Source of the DNA: Bacillus sp. UNC41MFS5
GTDB taxonomy: Bacteria; Bacillota; Bacilli; Bacillales_B; DSM-18226
Direction: 5' to 3'
DNA: 64,000 nucleotides
Assembly (NCBI RefSeq): GCF_000686805.1
Contig: NZ_JMLP01000017.1
Coordinates: forward strand, 100,273-164,272
In this document: piece after piece, positions 41,800 to 50,631 of the stretch
How the letters are laid out: the number at the start of each line of letters is the position of its first letter
How positions within the stretch are numbered: position 1 is the stretch's first letter
Translations under genes and position numbers: made by a program
The notes under the pieces: generated by a model
Databases searched by the model: none
The model's input: the letters and a program-made list of their open reading frames with translations, nothing else
What the model was told of the DNA's origin: nothing

Positions 41800-43074
41800 A
41801 TGGGGAAGAACAAAATTTTAACGATATTAGAGAAAGAATTAGAGATTGCCCTTGGCTGCACGGAGCCGGTTGCAATTGCCTTGGCAGCAGCGACGGCTAA
41901 AAGTTATATAACGGGACAAATAGAAGAGATTAACGTAAAAGCTAGCGGAAATATTATTAAAAATGCCAAGTCTGTCGGGATTCCGGGGATGACCGCCAAA
42001 GGTCTTGATTTCGCTGCTGCACTTGGAGCAATGTCTGGAGATCCAAATCAACAGTTAGAAGTTTTAAACGGGCTTACAATCCAGGATGAGCATATGGCGA
42101 TAAAACTCATTGAAGAGGGTAAAGTAACAGCCGGACAGGCAGATACAACGAAAAGACTATATATTGAAGTGATTGTACGAACAGATAAGCAGTATTCGAG
42201 AGCGATAATTTCTGATAATCATACGAATATCACCTTAATCGAAGTGGATGGAAAAGCTGTGTACCGTGGTGGTTGTGAAAATATTGGGATTCAAACAAAT
42301 GAAGAGGAATTAGAAACGCTTACGATTAATGAAATCTATGAATGGGTTCTTCAAGCAGACCTTACTGACTTAGGTCTAGTAAAAAGGAGCATTGATTTAA
42401 ATCGAATGATTGGAATGGAAGGCCTTTCCGGAAATTATGGACTCAATGTCGGCAAAACAATTAAGGAAAATGTGAAAAAAGGAATCTTATCCGATGATTT
42501 AGCGACTTCGGCCATGTCTCTTGCAGCCGCTGGTTCAGATGCCAGAATGGCTGGTTCAATACTCCCAGTTATGGCGAATACAGGGAGTGGCAATCAGGGC
42601 ATTGCTGTAACACTTCCGGTTGTAGCAGCGGCAGAGAAGCTACAAGTATCTGAGGAAAGGATGATTCGAGCGGTTGCCCTTAGCCATCTCATAACCATTC
42701 ATATTAAATCTAAATTTGGTCGCCTATCTGCTTTATGCGGTGTAACCGCTGCAGGAATGGGGGCAAGTGGTGCAATTGTTTATTTACTTGAGGGTGGTCT
42801 TCAGCAAATTAAGGCAGCGATACAAAACACTATCGGCAATGTTTCTGGTATGATTTGTGACGGGGCCAAGGCTGGATGTGCTATGAAAGTCTCAACTTGT
42901 TCGAATGTCGCTGTTCAATCAGCACTGCTTGCACTAAACAATCAAGAAATCCAATCGACAGATGGTTTTATCCATGATGATGTTGAAAAGAGTATTGAAA
43001 GCTTTTGTAAGCTAGGAAATGAAGGAACACGGCAAACAGATGAACTCATTTTAAAATTAATGCTGGAAAAATAA
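41800..43074 (+). CDS. L-cysteine desulfidase / serine dehydratase alpha-like protein (UPF0597)
   Basis: 424 aa iron-sulfur protein of the CyuA/UPF0597 group. Cys residues of a 4Fe-4S cluster are seen in ALGCTEPVAIALAAA, SALCGVTAAG, MICDGAKAGCAMKV and VSTCSNVAV. The family breaks L-cysteine to pyruvate, sulfide and ammonia, or dehydrates serine. ATG 41800 follows AGGTGG by 8 bases; the in-frame GTG 41788 overlaps that site. Probably monocistronic, with a terminator at 43098. Confidence 0.88.
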   Translation: MGKNKILTILEKELEIALGCTEPVAIALAAATAKSYITGQIEEINVKASGNIIKNAKSVGIPGMTAKGLDFAAALGAMSGDPNQQLEVLNGLTIQDEHMAIKLIEEGKVTAGQADTTKRLYIEVIVRTDKQYSRAIISDNHTNITLIEVDGKAVYRGGCENIGIQTNEEELETLTINEIYEWVLQADLTDLGLVKRSIDLNRMIGMEGLSGNYGLNVGKTIKENVKKGILSDDLATSAMSLAAAGSDARMAGSILPVMANTGSGNQGIAVTLPVVAAAEKLQVSEERMIRAVALSHLITIHIKSKFGRLSALCGVTAAGMGASGAIVYLLEGGLQQIKAAIQNTIGNVSGMICDGAKAGCAMKVSTCSNVAVQSALLALNNQEIQSTDGFIHDDVEKSIESFCKLGNEGTRQTDELILKLMLEK

Positions 43075-43097
43075 TATATTAAACATAATTATCTTTT

Positions 43098-43126
43098 AAA
43101 AGTCGGCAGCATTGCCGGCTTTTAAA
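43098..43126 (+). terminator. Intrinsic terminator
   Basis: AAAAGTCGGCA (43098-43108) pairs with TGCCGGCTTTT (43113-43123), 11 bp with one G-U, then AAATTTT. Confidence 0.75.
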
Positions 43127-43189
43127 TTTTCAGCATAGAATCGAATTTATATTATTATTCTTATTCTGATATAAAAATGGAGGACCTTA

Positions 43190-43260
43190 TGAATTTAAAA
43201 AACGGAGAATATAGAGTAATGATTAATGGGTTTGACAAAATGTCTCTTACATACATATGA
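43190..43260 (+). pseudogene. 5' fragment of a gene, cut at the spx repeat junction
   Basis: GGAGG precedes ATG 43190, which opens MNLKNGEYRVMINGFDKMSL and ends after 23 codons. The last codons are already the repeated spx-promoter sequence that begins near 43226. The first dozen residues look like the start of an alpha/beta hydrolase, but this is too short to be sure. Confidence 0.4.
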
Positions 43261-43462
43261 TATTCAATCCAATACTTGTCAATTGACAAAATAAACTGTA
43301 ACGATTAAATTTATAGTATAAGAACTGTAATATTTTTCGTTACATTTTAACGGTATTGCCAAAATTTACGCAAGAAGTGTGAAAAGGTATGGTAACATTG
43401 TATACGACACCAAGCTGTGTGTCTTGCCGAAAAGCAAGAGCTTGGCTTGAGGAATATCAAAT
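43227..43462 (+). repeat. Second copy of the spx promoter and 5' end
   Basis: Resembles 29538-29774: promoter TTGACA with TATGAT (43232-43261), a second TTGACA (43283-43288), operators CTGTAAC-N7-TTTATAG (43296-43316) and CTGTAAT-N7-GTTACAT (43325-43345), then the first codons of Spx. The two operator centres are again 29 bases apart. Substitutions are scattered and the stretch before the start codon has diverged. Confidence 0.8.
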
Positions 43463-43508
43463 ACCTGAAACTGTATTTTTTTCTACCGTTGCCAAATTGA
43501 TTGAGTAA
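43389..43508 (+). pseudogene. Truncated Spx paralogue
   Basis: 39 codons. [20 protein letters not shown] keeps the CxxC switch, then the similarity ends after about 27 residues and TAA follows. The rest of the ArsC fold is missing. It sits behind a seemingly intact promoter, so a short peptide could still be made. Confidence 0.75.
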
Positions 43509-43699
43509 AACGTGCATTTTTTTATTATCTACGTTCAAACCAAATATATTGTAATGGTGTACCATTTTTGGTACATCCTTTTTATTATAATTTGTAAGTA
43601 TTAATCGCAAAGTGTTTGCTATGTTCTATGAAAAAAAAATGGTTTTTAAACTTACATCAGAAAAACATGAACACGCACTTAATGCTGAATTCAATTAGC

Positions 43700-43816
43700 G
43701 ATAATGCCACTGTGACAGTATTTATTGGCGAGTTACGTGAAAAAATTGAAAATGATCCGTCCAATCCGCAATATATTGAGACCATCTGGGGAGTCGGTTA
43801 TCGCCTTAATGCTTAA
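43700..43816 (+). pseudogene. OmpR-type response regulator C-terminal fragment
   Basis: The end of the frame reads LREKIENDPSNPQYIETIWG then VGYRLNA, the recognition helix and wing of an OmpR/PhoB DNA-binding domain. Receiver domain and start are absent. Confidence 0.75.
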
Positions 43817-44199
43817 TTTCACCGGACAAAACTGTTAAATAAATACAAAGAGAACAATGGAACCATCACTATAGAATAGCGATGGTTTTGGGCAACTAAG
43901 CGCAGGGTATATAATTCCTTTCTGAAGAAACAGCGGTCGGACAACAAAACCTAAAGTTTATTAAATGGACTTCTAGATTCCACGGCCGTTATGGTTAGGG
44001 ATTTATTATTTAATAAAATATTGCAGACTACGAAACTGAATCAGAAACAGGAAGGTCATATACTACATTTCCTGTTAGTTTAGATGATGTTTTATATATT
44101 AAGGCAATGAAAGTAAAAACTTATCATTATACTTCAACAAACGTTTTCCTAAAGCATAGATTATGGATAAATCCAACTTTTTAAAGGGGAAAACTCAGC
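43817..44199. other. Hairpin and unknown open fragment
   Basis: A hairpin AACCATC-ACTATAGAATAGC-GATGGTT lies at 43861-43887 followed by TTTT, likely a terminator. From 44023 to 44184 one frame is open for 53 codons and ends TAA (contains TTFPVSLDDVLYIKAMKVKT), with no start codon or ribosome site; it may be the tail of a lost gene that I do not recognise. Confidence 0.4.
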
Positions 44200-44799
44200 A
44201 TGATTTATCCGCATACGGAGCTGCGTTATGTAAATGATCAAATAGGTTTTGGAGTTTTTGCAACTAAATTCATTCCGAAGGGGACAATTACGTGGGCATT
44301 GGATGAGCTAGATCAAGTACTGGACCCGGCAATTCTTAATAGTCTAGACGAATACAGAAGCAAGATAGTAAAAAAATACTCCTATCGTAATCAGGAAGGA
44401 AAATATATTCTTTGTTGGGATATAGGGAGATATGTGAATCATAGTTTTCATGCAAATTGTATGGGAACAGCTTATGAATTTGAAATAGCTGTTCGGGACA
44501 TTTATCCAGGGGAACAATTAACGGATGATTATGGTACTTTAAATGTGGATGAACCTTTTGAGCCTATCCCAGAAGTTGGGACCGAGCGGAAGCGGGTTTA
44601 CCCTGATGATCTTCTTCATTTCTACGAAGAATGGGATCAAAAGGTAACTGGTGCACTAAAATACTTAAATGATGTTGACCAACCGTTAATACATCTTATT
44701 CAACCCAAATTCATGGAAAAGATAAGAATTGCAGCAACAGAGCAAATTCTCCCGGATTCAATCAAATGCATTTATTATGATCATCTTAAATTTAGTTAA
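44200..44799 (+). CDS. SET-domain protein
   Basis: 199 aa. SET lysine-methyltransferase core is visible: GFGVFATKFIPKGTITW near 19-35, the AdoMet/active-site knot RYVNHSFHANC near 87-97, and the catalytic Tyr in LTDDYGTL. The last 60 residues are an uncharacterised helical extension. AAAGGGG precedes ATG 44200. Bacterial SET proteins of this size occur sporadically, and their targets are mostly unknown. Confidence 0.85.
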   Translation: MIYPHTELRYVNDQIGFGVFATKFIPKGTITWALDELDQVLDPAILNSLDEYRSKIVKKYSYRNQEGKYILCWDIGRYVNHSFHANCMGTAYEFEIAVRDIYPGEQLTDDYGTLNVDEPFEPIPEVGTERKRVYPDDLLHFYEEWDQKVTGALKYLNDVDQPLIHLIQPKFMEKIRIAATEQILPDSIKCIYYDHLKFS

Positions 44800-44810
44800 T
44801 TGGAAGGATA

Positions 44811-44860
44811 GGGTCAGACCCCCAACGTGCTAACGCTTTAGCGCACTGAGGGTCTGACCC
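44811..44860. repeat. Palindromic intergenic repeat, copy 1
   Basis: 50-base imperfect palindrome: outer arms GGGTCAGACCC and GGGTCTGACCC, inner GTGC and GCAC. A near-identical element lies at 56707-56756, and half of one at 56284-56296 (GAGAGTCTGACCC). It may be a REP/BIME-like or mobile hairpin element; it also could terminate transcription. Confidence 0.75.
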
Positions 44861-44871
44861 AGTTTTCTTTT

Positions 44872-45173
44872 TCCCGTGGAGGACGATACTTGAAAATGTC
44901 CTTCTTGGCTAAGAGCCTCAGGGAAAAAAAGACGTAAAGGCAGCACGCGAGATGTTGGCGAATGCAGGACACTCTGATTATGAAAACGCCTATCCTGACA
45001 TGCTGTTTGGAGGAATGAAGCAGCGCGCTGCTTTTATCCGTGCCTTATTGAGCCCGCAAGAGGTGATCTGTCTTGATGAGCCTTTTTCAGCTTTAGATGA
45101 GTTAACCCGGTTTGAAATGCAGAAATGGTTAATGGACATGTGGGAATCGCATCGGCGGACGATTCTTTTTATT
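44872..45173 (+). repeat. Detached copy of an internal piece of thiZ
   Basis: Aligns without gaps to 26441-26742 at a constant offset of 18431, with about a dozen substitutions. It covers the ABC signature and Walker B but lacks Walker A. In frame it reads MKQRAAFIRALLSPQEVICL with DEPFSALDELT. One change turns the signature LSGG into LFGG. It is bounded by the palindrome on the left and a foreign fragment on the right, so it cannot be a working ATPase. Confidence 0.88.
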
Positions 45174-45345
45174 GACAGAGTACGTGACATTAATCCCGAC
45201 AAAACGTGTGCCAAATGAGCTTTATCAACGAGTGCGTAAACACTATGACGAAAAACAGTATGTTGACCTTGTTTTAATAATTAATCAAATTAATAGTTGG
45301 AATAGAATTTCTATTGCAATGGGGAATACTGCAACTGAAAAATAA
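45172..45345 (+). pseudogene. Carboxymuconolactone decarboxylase-family C-terminal fragment
   Basis: 57 codons: LTEYVTLIPTKRVPNELYQR, then KQYVDLVLIINQINSWNRIS and a normal end. This is the tail of an AhpD/CMD-type protein. It joins directly onto the thiZ fragment at 45173; the catalytic cysteines are missing. Confidence 0.75.
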
Positions 45346-45394
45346 TTACTATCAAAGACATTTTAGAATATAGATCTCAGATAGATTGGAATCG

Positions 45395-45465
45395 AGTAGG
45401 AGGGGGTGACTAACATCCGACATCTCACACCACCGTACGTACCGTTCGGTATACGGCGGTTCAAC
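45395..45465 (-). other. Group II intron 3' remnant (domain V-like)
   Basis: On the minus strand, CCGCCGTATACC, loop GAAC and GGTACGTACGGTGG (within 45428-45462) form the 34-base domain V hairpin with a two-base bulge on its 3' side, followed by GGTGTGAGATGTCGG and TCACCCCCTCCTACTC, the usual end of introns of this kind. No reverse transcriptase accompanies it. Confidence 0.6.
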
Positions 45466-45507
45466 TAAGTTTGACGTAAAAATTCATATCTGTGATATAG
45501 GCTTTTC

Positions 45508-45545
45508 AACCCTCGGTTACTCCATAAAGAGTTATCGAGGGTTTT
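45508..45545 (+). terminator. Hairpin terminator
   Basis: AACCCTCG with CGAGGGTT, inner ACTC with GAGT, then TTGTG. The rest of 45546-45698 has no feature except the ribosome site (CTGGAG) of the next gene. Confidence 0.55.
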
Positions 45546-45698
45546 GTGTAGAATCGGCCTCCTTGAGCAAAACACTTTATCTAGTAAAAAACAGAAATTT
45601 TTTGAAAAAATAGCAAATTCCTATTATAATAAAACTAACCATTTTTAAGACCAAGTACTAATATGTAGTAATAATTTCAAATAAACTGGAGATAAAAC

Positions 45699-46850
45699 AT
45701 GTCAATCGAAACGAAACAAAGGAAACCAAGAATTTCTGCTTATTTTAAGACACTCGGAATCAAGGGCTGTAAAAGCAAGCGGGGCTTTTGGAAGCACGTT
45801 ACTGGAGTAGATTCAGTCTTGGCAGAGGAACTTGAACCACTTATATGCCGCAAAAAGCAGGGAAATATTTATGAGGTAAAGAATGGTACTCTGCCTTTCA
45901 GCTTGGCAGTGGAATCATGGACGAAGTCATTTCATAAGTCTTTCCTGACTTGGATAAACCAGCAAAAACAGCTAAAGCCAAAGCGAATTTTGGAAATCGG
46001 ATGTGATAATGGATTGTTGGCATGCTGGTACGCCACACGGTTTCCGGATGCGGAGATAATTGGAATCGATCAGTCAGGGAACGGAATCCGGTGTGCCAAA
46101 GAGTTGGCTAAGCAGCTAGGTCTTACTAATGTGAGCTTTTATCGAATCGATTTTATGGATTTAAGTGAGCATTTTTTGCTGAACTCTTTTGATCTCATTA
46201 TTTCTGTGCGGGCCTTTCATGAGATTATGGGACCACTTTTCTTCCCAAAGTATTGGTCACTACCAGATTACTTGAAGGAAAATCCAACATATGGAGACAG
46301 TAAGTATTTACAAATAGTCGATGATTTGTTAACCGAGGACGGAACCTATCTCTCTTGTGAGCGATTGGAAAACCCCGCAGATGTCGGGAAGTGGGCAAAT
46401 TCGCTGTCACAAGCCAATCTCCAAGTCCAGTGGGATGACTGCGACATCATAGATTATCATGAGTTAGGAGCAAATAAGCGTTCTCCTATTATTGTAGCGA
46501 CAAAAAGGCAGACTGAGATCACAACCTTAGAAGGTATGGAACACCTTTATACGAAAGATCATCCAATCGTATTAGAGTTCGGGAAATCCTACAGCGGGGC
46601 GAAAGCTGAGTTTGCCTATCACCGCTTGGGGGAGAAAACATTCAAATCAGGCCACTATCTGGATGTGCCCAACCACTGGCATATGTTTCGATTTGAAATT
46701 TGGGAGACCAGCAGTTTTCTGATTGTCTATAATTACGGTAATATGGGGCATCGTCATTTGGACATACTTCCTGCCGGTGCATACTTAGAGGCACAATTGC
46801 TGATAGAGGAGGCAAAGGAAAAGTCCAGTCCTCACGGACCAATTGTATAA
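45699..46850 (+). CDS. Class I SAM-dependent methyltransferase with extra C-terminal domain
   Basis: 383 aa. The Rossmann methyltransferase core runs from about 95 to 270: motif I ILEIGCDNGLLACWYA, Asp in IIGIDQSGNGI, and post-motif FDLIISVRAFHE. About 1-90 is a divergent N-terminal part rich in basic residues. The last 110 residues, with a glycine and aromatic pattern (YHRLGEKTFKSGHYLDVPN), form a separate domain that I do not recognise. CTGGAG precedes ATG 45699. Substrate unknown. Confidence 0.75.
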   Translation: MSIETKQRKPRISAYFKTLGIKGCKSKRGFWKHVTGVDSVLAEELEPLICRKKQGNIYEVKNGTLPFSLAVESWTKSFHKSFLTWINQQKQLKPKRILEIGCDNGLLACWYATRFPDAEIIGIDQSGNGIRCAKELAKQLGLTNVSFYRIDFMDLSEHFLLNSFDLIISVRAFHEIMGPLFFPKYWSLPDYLKENPTYGDSKYLQIVDDLLTEDGTYLSCERLENPADVGKWANSLSQANLQVQWDDCDIIDYHELGANKRSPIIVATKRQTEITTLEGMEHLYTKDHPIVLEFGKSYSGAKAEFAYHRLGEKTFKSGHYLDVPNHWHMFRFEIWETSSFLIVYNYGNMGHRHLDILPAGAYLEAQLLIEEAKEKSSPHGPIV

Positions 46851-47111
46851 TACAACAGAATGGAAGCACGTCCAGAACTTAATTCAAAGGCAATAAAGAA
46901 ACTATTGGGTTTAAATAAAATTAATTTGCAGAATTAGAGAGTCTACATGAAATTGTAGGCTTTTAGAGAATATTTATGAATTAACTGCGGATTGAATCAG
47001 TGATTGGAAGCTTTATCGATTTGAAAAAAGGAATTTTGAAATCAATATAGAATATTTATTTGCTAACGTATTAATAGAATAGATTGCTTGAAAATTAGCG
47101 GAGGTGGAAAA
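46851..47111. other. Intergenic stretch
   Basis: 260 bases, AT-rich, with no supported feature other than GGAGGTGG before the next start codon. Confidence 0.4.
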
Positions 47112-48128
47112 ATGAAGGCGTTATTTATCGGTGGGACAGGAACGATTAGTTCTGCCATTACGAAGCAATTGGTAACAATGGGATGTGAGCTTTACCTTCT
47201 TAATAGGGGGAATCGAAAGCATCGCTTGCCTGAAGGGGTAAATTTCCTTCAAGCCGATATTAATGATGAAGACCAAGTTTCCAGACTGATTGAAGATTTA
47301 GAATTTGATGTCGTGGCTGATTTCATTGCGTTTGAACCTGCACAACTGGAAAGAGATTATCGCTTATTTAAGGGGAAAACGAAACAATTTATCTTTATTA
47401 GCTCTGCTTCTGCTTACCAAACTCCTTTGTGCGACTATCGAATTACAGAAGGAACGCCATTATCAAATCCATATTGGCAATATTCGAGAAATAAGATTGC
47501 TTGTGAAGAGTATTTGCTGAAACTTTATCGAGATGAAGGCTTTCCGATTACGATTGTAAGACCAAGTCACACCTATGATGAACGTTCGATTCCACTTGGT
47601 GTACATGGAAGCAAAGGTTCCTGGCAGGTAGCGAAACGAATGCTGGAGGATAAACCCGTTATTATTCATGGTGATGGAACATCCCTGTGGACGATGACAC
47701 ACAATTGTGATTTTGCTAAAGGGTTTATTGGTTTAATGGGCAATATTCATGCAATCGGTGAATCTGTTCATATCACTTCAGATGAAAGTCTTACCTGGAA
47801 TCAAATTTACCAGACAATCGCGGACGCACTCGGAGTTAAACTCAATGCGATCCATGTGTCATCTGAATTTTTGGACGCATGCAGTAAAGAGGATTACAGG
47901 GGTGGATTATTGGGGGATAAGGCCAATTCCGTCGTTTTCGATAATACTAAACTAAAAAGACTGGTTCCCGATTTTGTTGCTACGACCCGATTTGACCAAG
48001 GAATTAAGCAAACGGTCGAATACATATTAGCTCATCCTGAACTGCAAATATCGGATGAGGATTTTGACAATTGGTGTGACAGAGTAGTTGACGCATTAAA
48101 TACCGCTTTAAAGATGATTAATGAATAG
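47112..48128 (+). CDS. NAD-dependent epimerase/dehydratase (SDR)
   Basis: 338 aa extended short-chain dehydrogenase. NAD-binding FIGGTGTISSAI near 4-15 (a GxxGxxx variant), Asp in QADIND, Ser-rich FISSASAYQT, and a Tyr-x3-Lys active site (YSRNK). C-terminal region resembles isoflavone-reductase-like or RNA-binding CSP41-type epimerases. GGAGGTGG precedes ATG 47112. No sugar cluster surrounds it, so the substrate is open. Confidence 0.83.
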   Translation: MKALFIGGTGTISSAITKQLVTMGCELYLLNRGNRKHRLPEGVNFLQADINDEDQVSRLIEDLEFDVVADFIAFEPAQLERDYRLFKGKTKQFIFISSASAYQTPLCDYRITEGTPLSNPYWQYSRNKIACEEYLLKLYRDEGFPITIVRPSHTYDERSIPLGVHGSKGSWQVAKRMLEDKPVIIHGDGTSLWTMTHNCDFAKGFIGLMGNIHAIGESVHITSDESLTWNQIYQTIADALGVKLNAIHVSSEFLDACSKEDYRGGLLGDKANSVVFDNTKLKRLVPDFVATTRFDQGIKQTVEYILAHPELQISDEDFDNWCDRVVDALNTALKMINE

Positions 48129-48220
48129 ATCTTTTAAAAAGATGTTCTTTCAAAATGAAGGTAACTTTGGAATAGGGGACGGCAAAAGTGCCGTTGTTTT
48201 ATTCCGTCAATTAGCAATCA

Positions 48221-48254
48221 AAAAGGCCAGGTATCTTTACCTGACCTTTTTTTG
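48221..48254 (+). terminator. Intrinsic terminator
   Basis: AAAAGGCCAGGTA and TACCTGACCTTTT pair with one A-C mismatch around TCTT, followed by T's. Confidence 0.75.
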
Positions 48255-48365
48255 ATATATTAGCCAACATTCCTCCAGCTATTACCCCAAAAATTAGGGT
48301 TCTAATTGTCATAGGTACAGTAAGCTGTCCTGATGTCTAGCAATAAATTTATGTTAATAACTTAT

Positions 48366-49859
48366 TCATCTGACTTTTGCTTTGGCACGAGAAGCATCGA
48401 GTTGCTTATTGATATCTTCGACGTCTTTATCTGAAAGTGGATAAAGAGCCATAACAATCATCGAAACAATAGCAAGCGCTGCTGGAATCCATATAGCTGT
48501 TATATTGATACCGGAAAGAGCACTTGCTGTTTGTTTCGCCGCATTTCCATCGAAGCCATAGGCAGCAAGGAACCAGAGCGGAATGGCACCACCAAGAGTG
48601 AAACCAATCTTGAAGAAGAGACCCATGATAGCGTTGATGATAGCAGCATTACGTTTGCCAGACTTCATTTCACCATAAGAGACAACCTCTGGAACGAGTG
48701 CCCACATGAAACCAGTCGCTGAAGTGAGACCCCATTGTTTGATAAAGGTTGAAAAATAGGCAAGGAAGAGTGAATCGTGCATGCCATCTAACGACCATAC
48801 CCAAGTAAGGATTTCACCAACAACAAACATACCAAGGAAGAAATGGAAGAATCCCTTTTTACCAAATATTTTCCTCAATTTTGGCCAGAAGACTGGGAAA
48901 GCAATACCAGGGATGGAGGCGATGAGACCTACTGCACCCATCCAGTCTGAGTGGTTGACTGTGTATTGGTTAAAGAAGCCATTCACTGTGTTCATAAAGA
49001 ACATGAAGGTGAAAGCAAGCATAAAGAAGAAACCCAGAATGACGAGTGGTTTGTTGTTCTTCAATTCAAGGAACAGGTCGGTAGTTTTCACTTCTGCAGA
49101 TTGTTCCGCAGTTGCGACAACGCGTTCTTTAGTGAGGCGGTAGCAGAAGTACAAAGCCACAGCGCCAAGTACCATGTAAACCATGTAAACCCCAAACCAA
49201 GCGTGACTTGCAGATACATCCGTATAAGTACCCATGTTGATCTTGAGACCAAAGAGACCTGTGTCTTTGAGTGAGCGGTCTTTTGGGGCTGCCATTTGGA
49301 CAAACATTGGAAACAGTGTGTAAACCAAGAGGTTAGCAATGTTAGCCAGCATCATACGAGTGGTTGTGATTTTATCTACGGATTCAGGGTCACGTGTGAG
49401 TGAAGCATTCAGGGAACCGTAAGGAATGTTAACGACGGAATAAACCAAGTCGAGCAGGAAGTAAGTGATAAAGGCTATTGGCACTGAACCACGAATTGCT
49501 GGAATTGGAACAAAGAGCATCGCTGACAAGATAACAAGTGGAATACCTGCAATCAGAAGCCAAGGACGATATTTACCGTTCTTGAATGTACGTCTATCGA
49601 CGTAGGTACCAACCATCGGATCCCAGAATACGTTGACGATGCGGACAAACAAGAAGATGAACCCAGCTGCTGCCGTACCTATGGCATTAACGGTAGTGAG
49701 ATAGAGAGCCAGGAATCCTCCGACTGTACCAAATACGAGGTTTTGGGCAAAGTCTCCAAGACCGTAACCGATACGTTCAGAAAGGCTGAGCTTATGGTAC
49801 TCGTTTTGTTGAATATTTTGTGTGTTCATTTGTTTAACAGTTGATTCCATTAAAGCCAT
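48366..49859 (-). CDS. GPH-family sugar:cation symporter
   Basis: 497 aa, 12 membrane segments. Family marks are ERIGYGLGDFAQNLVFG at the start, WDPMVGTYVDRR in loop 2-3 and GKYRPWLL. It lacks the C-terminal EIIA domain of LacS-type members. The class moves glycosides, pentosides or hexuronides. AAGGAG precedes ATG 49859. No hydrolase or kinase gene accompanies it. The G+C content and codon use look higher than the neighbours, consistent with transfer. Two cre-like sites lie upstream. Confidence 0.88.
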   Translation of the reverse strand: MALMESTVKQMNTQNIQQNEYHKLSLSERIGYGLGDFAQNLVFGTVGGFLALYLTTVNAIGTAAAGFIFLFVRIVNVFWDPMVGTYVDRRTFKNGKYRPWLLIAGIPLVILSAMLFVPIPAIRGSVPIAFITYFLLDLVYSVVNIPYGSLNASLTRDPESVDKITTTRMMLANIANLLVYTLFPMFVQMAAPKDRSLKDTGLFGLKINMGTYTDVSASHAWFGVYMVYMVLGAVALYFCYRLTKERVVATAEQSAEVKTTDLFLELKNNKPLVILGFFFMLAFTFMFFMNTVNGFFNQYTVNHSDWMGAVGLIASIPGIAFPVFWPKLRKIFGKKGFFHFFLGMFVVGEILTWVWSLDGMHDSLFLAYFSTFIKQWGLTSATGFMWALVPEVVSYGEMKSGKRNAAIINAIMGLFFKIGFTLGGAIPLWFLAAYGFDGNAAKQTASALSGINITAIWIPAALAIVSMIVMALYPLSDKDVEDINKQLDASRAKAKVR

Positions 49860-49979
49860 GTCAAAGATCTCCTTTTCAGTTAAATTTTATATTGATTTAT
49901 CCGCTTACAATAATAAACATTAGTAAAATAGTCTATTTGAAAAAATGAGCCACTCGATTTTTAAAGTCAAAAAATTAGG

Positions 49980-49993
49980 GTTAACCGCTTTCA
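49980..49993 (-). promoter_or_regulatory. cre-like site 1 (CcpA)
   Basis: Minus-strand TGAAAGCGGTTAAC matches 12 of 14 positions of TGWAANCGNTNWCA, 120 bases before the GPH transporter start. Confidence 0.45.
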
Positions 49994-50153
49994 GCGATGG
50001 TGAAAAATTAGAAACTCATTAAGCAAACCTCATAAAAATAGGTAAATGCTTTATAATCATCCTAAACAAAACTTAAAATCATGCGAACGGTAAATATGTT
50101 GCGTTTATTCTGATTTAAAGCTTTTTTTCACTTCTTTAACTAGTATTTCACTT

Positions 50154-50167
50154 TGAAACCGTCTACA
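50154..50167 (+). promoter_or_regulatory. cre-like site 2 (CcpA)
   Basis: TGAAACCGTCTACA matches 13 of 14 positions of the cre consensus. It lies about 300 bases before the transporter, in a region that may contain its promoter. The site is roughly palindromic, so strand is nominal. Confidence 0.5.
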
Positions 50168-50631
50168 CACATTATCAAAAAAAACAATACTAGTTTAAAC
50201 TTTGTTTGTTTATCGGATAAACTAAGTGATGTCTGTATATTAGCACATATTTTTTAATTGAACAATATACAAATTTATAAAATTTTTACGATATAATAAA
50301 AAATAATCAAAATAAAGGAATCGGTAGTTAGTTTGAAAGGATAAACAAATAAAGAGATGAGGAGAAAAAGTAAATTTTGCAGATCAAAACTATATTAAAA
50401 TACATAGACAAAAGCTATTCTGAGTACCATTATGAAACACTACCAAAATTGGAGTTAAATTAATGGTTCAATACGTGCTTAAATTATTAGAGAGATAAAC
50501 TTTAAACTTTGGCAGATACTAATTTTCGTCGCCAATTAAAACAAAAAGATTAGGAATCCTGCTTTTTTTCGGAAGGAAACAGCAGGATTATCTCTATACT
50601 GGACAATCAAATGAAGGGAGAATTTAATCCT
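50168..50631. other. Decayed regulator region and hairpin
   Basis: TTG 50377 behind GGAGAAAAAG opens 28 codons (QIKTILKYIDKSYSEYHYET) that look like the start of an AraC-type DNA-binding domain, then stops; further pieces appear in other frames to about 50550. A hairpin AATCCTGCT/AGCAGGATT spans 50555-50589. The regulator call is tentative. Confidence 0.35.
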
